Positions 62,435 through 64,000 of a stretch of 64,000 nt of DNA are shown one piece after another. Position 1 is the first letter of the stretch, and each line of letters starts with the position of its first letter. Under the pieces are notes generated by a model. That model was not told the origin of the DNA. It saw only the letters and a program-made list of their open reading frames with translations, and did not search any database. Made by a program: the position numbers and the translations under genes. Source of the stretch: Acidobacteriota bacterium (GTDB lineage: Bacteria > Acidobacteriota > Blastocatellia > UBA7656); contig JBBPIG010000009.1 in the NCBI GenBank assembly GCA_038040445.1, positions 148,601-212,600 on the forward strand. The letters are read 5' to 3'.

Positions 62435-63573
62435 GCCCTCAGAATCTGGCGCGCGATCACCGTCCGCTGTATCTCGCTAGTCCCCTCGCCGATGGTGCAC
62501 AGCTTGGAATCGCGCCAATATTTTTCCGCCGGATAGTCTTTGATGTAGCCGTATCCGCCGTGTATTTGCACGGACTCTTCAGAAACGCGAACGGCCACTT
62601 CGCTTGCGTACAGCTTGGCCATCGAAGATTCCTTAGTCGTCGGCTTGCCTGCGTTCTTCATCGCCGCCGCGCGATATGTCAGCAGTCGAGCCGCGTCGAT
62701 CTGTGTAGCCATATCGGCCAGCTTGAATTGTATCGCCTGGAACTCAGCGATGGACCGCCCGAACTGGTGGCGCTCCTTCGAGTACTTGAGCGCTGCTTCG
62801 AAGGCTCCTTGCGCGATTCCAACCGCGAGCGCGGCGATCGATATTCTTCCGCCGTCCAGCACCTTCATCGCTTGAATGAATCCCTGGCCGGACTCTCCTA
62901 TCAGGTTCGAGTCGGGCAAAAAACAGTCGTCGAACACCAGCGAAGCAGTGTCGCTCGCGCGCATGCCGAGCTTGTTCTCTTTCTTGGCGACGGAGAAGCC
63001 TTTGGTTCCTCGCTCGATGATGAAGGCCGAAATGCCGTGTGAGCCGGCGGCTCGATCGGTGATCGCCAGCACGACCGTTGTCTCGGCGAAGGTCGCGTTG
63101 GTGATGAAATTCTTCGAGCCGTTCAGCACCCACCCGCCGGCTCGCCGCGCCGCAGTCGTTCGCATCGAACTGGCGTCCGACCCCGAGCTTGGCTCGGTCA
63201 GACCCCACGCGGCGAAGTGTTCGCCCTTCGCGAGCGGCGACAGATATTTCTGTTTCTGAGCCTCGTTTCCTCCGATGAAAATGTGCCCGGCCCCAAGCGA
63301 GTTGTGCGCGGCAATCGCCAGACCGATGGACGCGTCAACGCGAGCTAGCTCCTCGATGATCGTCGCGTATTCGACGTAGCCCATCCCGGCGCCGCCGTAC
63401 TCTTCGGGGAACAGCACCCCCATTATTCCGAGCTCGGCAAACTTGGGCTGCAGCTCGACAGGGAAGCGGGCGGCCTCGTCCCATTCCATGACGTGCGGTT
63501 TCAGCTCGGCTTCGGCGAACTCGCGAATTGTTCGCTTGATCTGTTGCTGGTCTTCGTTCAACTCAAAGTCCAT
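62431..63573 (-). CDS. Acyl-CoA dehydrogenase
   Basis: A 380-residue FAD-dependent acyl-CoA dehydrogenase. Hallmarks are the N-terminal [53 protein letters not shown], and the C-terminal [20 protein letters not shown] with the catalytic glutamate region IGEGTSEI. It oxidises a short- or branched-chain acyl-CoA. The ATG at 63573 has GGAGG four bases upstream; earlier in-frame codons look non-coding. Coupled to meaB, it fits branched-chain amino acid or odd-chain fatty acid breakdown leading to propionyl-CoA. Confidence 0.94.
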   Translation of the reverse strand: MDFELNEDQQQIKRTIREFAEAELKPHVMEWDEAARFPVELQPKFAELGIMGVLFPEEYGGAGMGYVEYATIIEELARVDASIGLAIAAHNSLGAGHIFIGGNEAQKQKYLSPLAKGEHFAAWGLTEPSSGSDASSMRTTAARRAGGWVLNGSKNFITNATFAETTVVLAITDRAAGSHGISAFIIERGTKGFSVAKKENKLGMRASDTASLVFDDCFLPDSNLIGESGQGFIQAMKVLDGGRISIAALAVGIAQGAFEAALKYSKERHQFGRSIAEFQAIQFKLADMATQIDAARLLTYRAAAMKNAGKPTTKESSMAKLYASEVAVRVSEESVQIHGGYGYIKDYPAEKYWRDSKLCTIGEGTSEIQRTVIARQILRA

Positions 63574-63778
63574 CGTGCCTCCAGCACTCGGTGCGAAACC
63601 CGCGCCCGAGCCTCTTATGTCAGCGACCGGGGGCTGGCGCGAACTGAACATTCTACACGCGCGGGAAGGAAAAATCATGCTTGACAGCCGGCGGTAAACT
63701 GACAATTCTTAAGCCTGGAAGCAATCCGGCCTGGGCGAGTTCACTTCCCATCACGATCTATGAAGTCATAGGAGGCGC

Positions 63779-64000
63779 ATGGATATCGAAGGCACTATTC
63801 AGTTCATTCTCGACCAGCAGGCTCAGTTTTCCAGTGATATGGCGCGAATCGACTCGACGTTGGAACGAACGGGTGAGTTTCTGGCGACCCTGGCGCAGCG
63901 TCAAATAACAACCGAGGAGACCACACGGGGTTTAGCGAACTCTCAGGAACGAACGGGTGAGTTTCTGGCGACCCTGGCGCAGCGTCAAATAACAACCGAG
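63779..64000 (+). CDS. Repeat-containing helical protein, N-terminal part
   Basis: 74 codons of a plus-strand gene that runs off the right edge. The ATG at 63779 has a perfect AGGAGG site. The peptide begins MDIEGTIQFILDQQAQF and then enters a helical repeat: the unit ERTGEFLATLAQRQ followed by ITTEETTRGLANSQ, 28 residues, of which the window holds one and two-thirds copies. It looks like a coiled coil. I do not recognise a family, though similar short proteins beginning with an EGTIQFIL-type segment occur in Acidobacteriota. Confidence 0.7.
   Translation, partial: MDIEGTIQFILDQQAQFSSDMARIDSTLERTGEFLATLAQRQITTEETTRGLANSQERTGEFLATLAQRQITTE
63863..64000 (+). repeat. 84-bp coding tandem repeat, at the window edge
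   Basis: Bases 63863-63916 and 63947-64000 are identical over 54 bases, offset by 84. Perfect identity at wobble positions indicates a recent duplication. The array probably continues beyond the window. Confidence 0.92.

Overview
The window is a dense bacterial chromosome segment (moderately high G+C, about 60 genes in short operons, mostly on the minus strand). The gene set suggests a soil Acidobacteriota, most likely the Blastocatellia: TPR-CHAT proteins, ECF sigma/anti-sigma-like pairs, secreted S9 and tricorn-type peptidases, HYR-type and ankyrin secreted proteins, and a two-domain MaoC protein beside a CoA-ester lyase. This placement is an inference from gene content, not from a marker-gene tree.

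Layout. 1-7.4 kb (minus): a partial B12-binding-like protein, small zinc-ribbon genes, a frameshifted DUF4258/YgiT toxin-antitoxin-like pair, thiC under a TPP riboswitch, a Uma2 nuclease, a PAP2 phosphatase, an extended SDR and an M20 hydrolase. 7.7-13 kb (plus): S9 peptidase, sterol-desaturase-like protein, OmpA-family protein. 13.1-16 kb (minus): a phospholipid block of CDP-alcohol phosphotransferase, CdsA, PlsC and a DedA-like protein. 16.7-23.2 kb (plus): clostripain-like C11 protease with a repeat tail, TPR-CHAT protease, ECF sigma factor that seems to start at ATA, and an anti-sigma-like membrane protein. 23.4-25.1 kb (plus): a PRTase and a secreted alpha/beta hydrolase. 25.2-26.85 kb: two gene fragments fused back to back at a rearrangement joint.

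26.9-39.7 kb (minus): MaoC/mesaconyl-CoA-hydratase-like protein, a HEPN gene with a nonsense codon, DUF1801, a CxxCH-toroid-ankyrin fusion, a CoA-ester lyase, a tricorn protease homologue, and the overlapping msrA, recQ-PRTase, dprA set. 39.8-48 kb: tRNA-Cys, tRNA-Gly, rimI, tsaB, mutS, small secreted proteins and an ABC exporter. 48.2-53.3 kb (minus): a five-gene RiPP operon (precursor, HExxH protein, B12-type radical SAM, class II aldolase/adducin protein, unknown), with an intact ISKra4-type element just upstream. 55.4-63.6 kb (minus): a dapF homologue with both catalytic cysteines replaced by serine, a MITE, PfkB kinase, MTA phosphorylase, parvulin PPIase, methylmalonyl-CoA epimerase, MeaB and acyl-CoA dehydrogenase. 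A repeat protein runs off the right end.

The strongest candidates for undescribed systems are the RiPP operon with its aldolase-like partner (48.2-53.3 kb) and the two-protease sigma/anti-sigma module (16.7-23.2 kb). Next come the RecQ-PRTase/DprA module and the family of 7-bp-period repeats found in many intergenic gaps.
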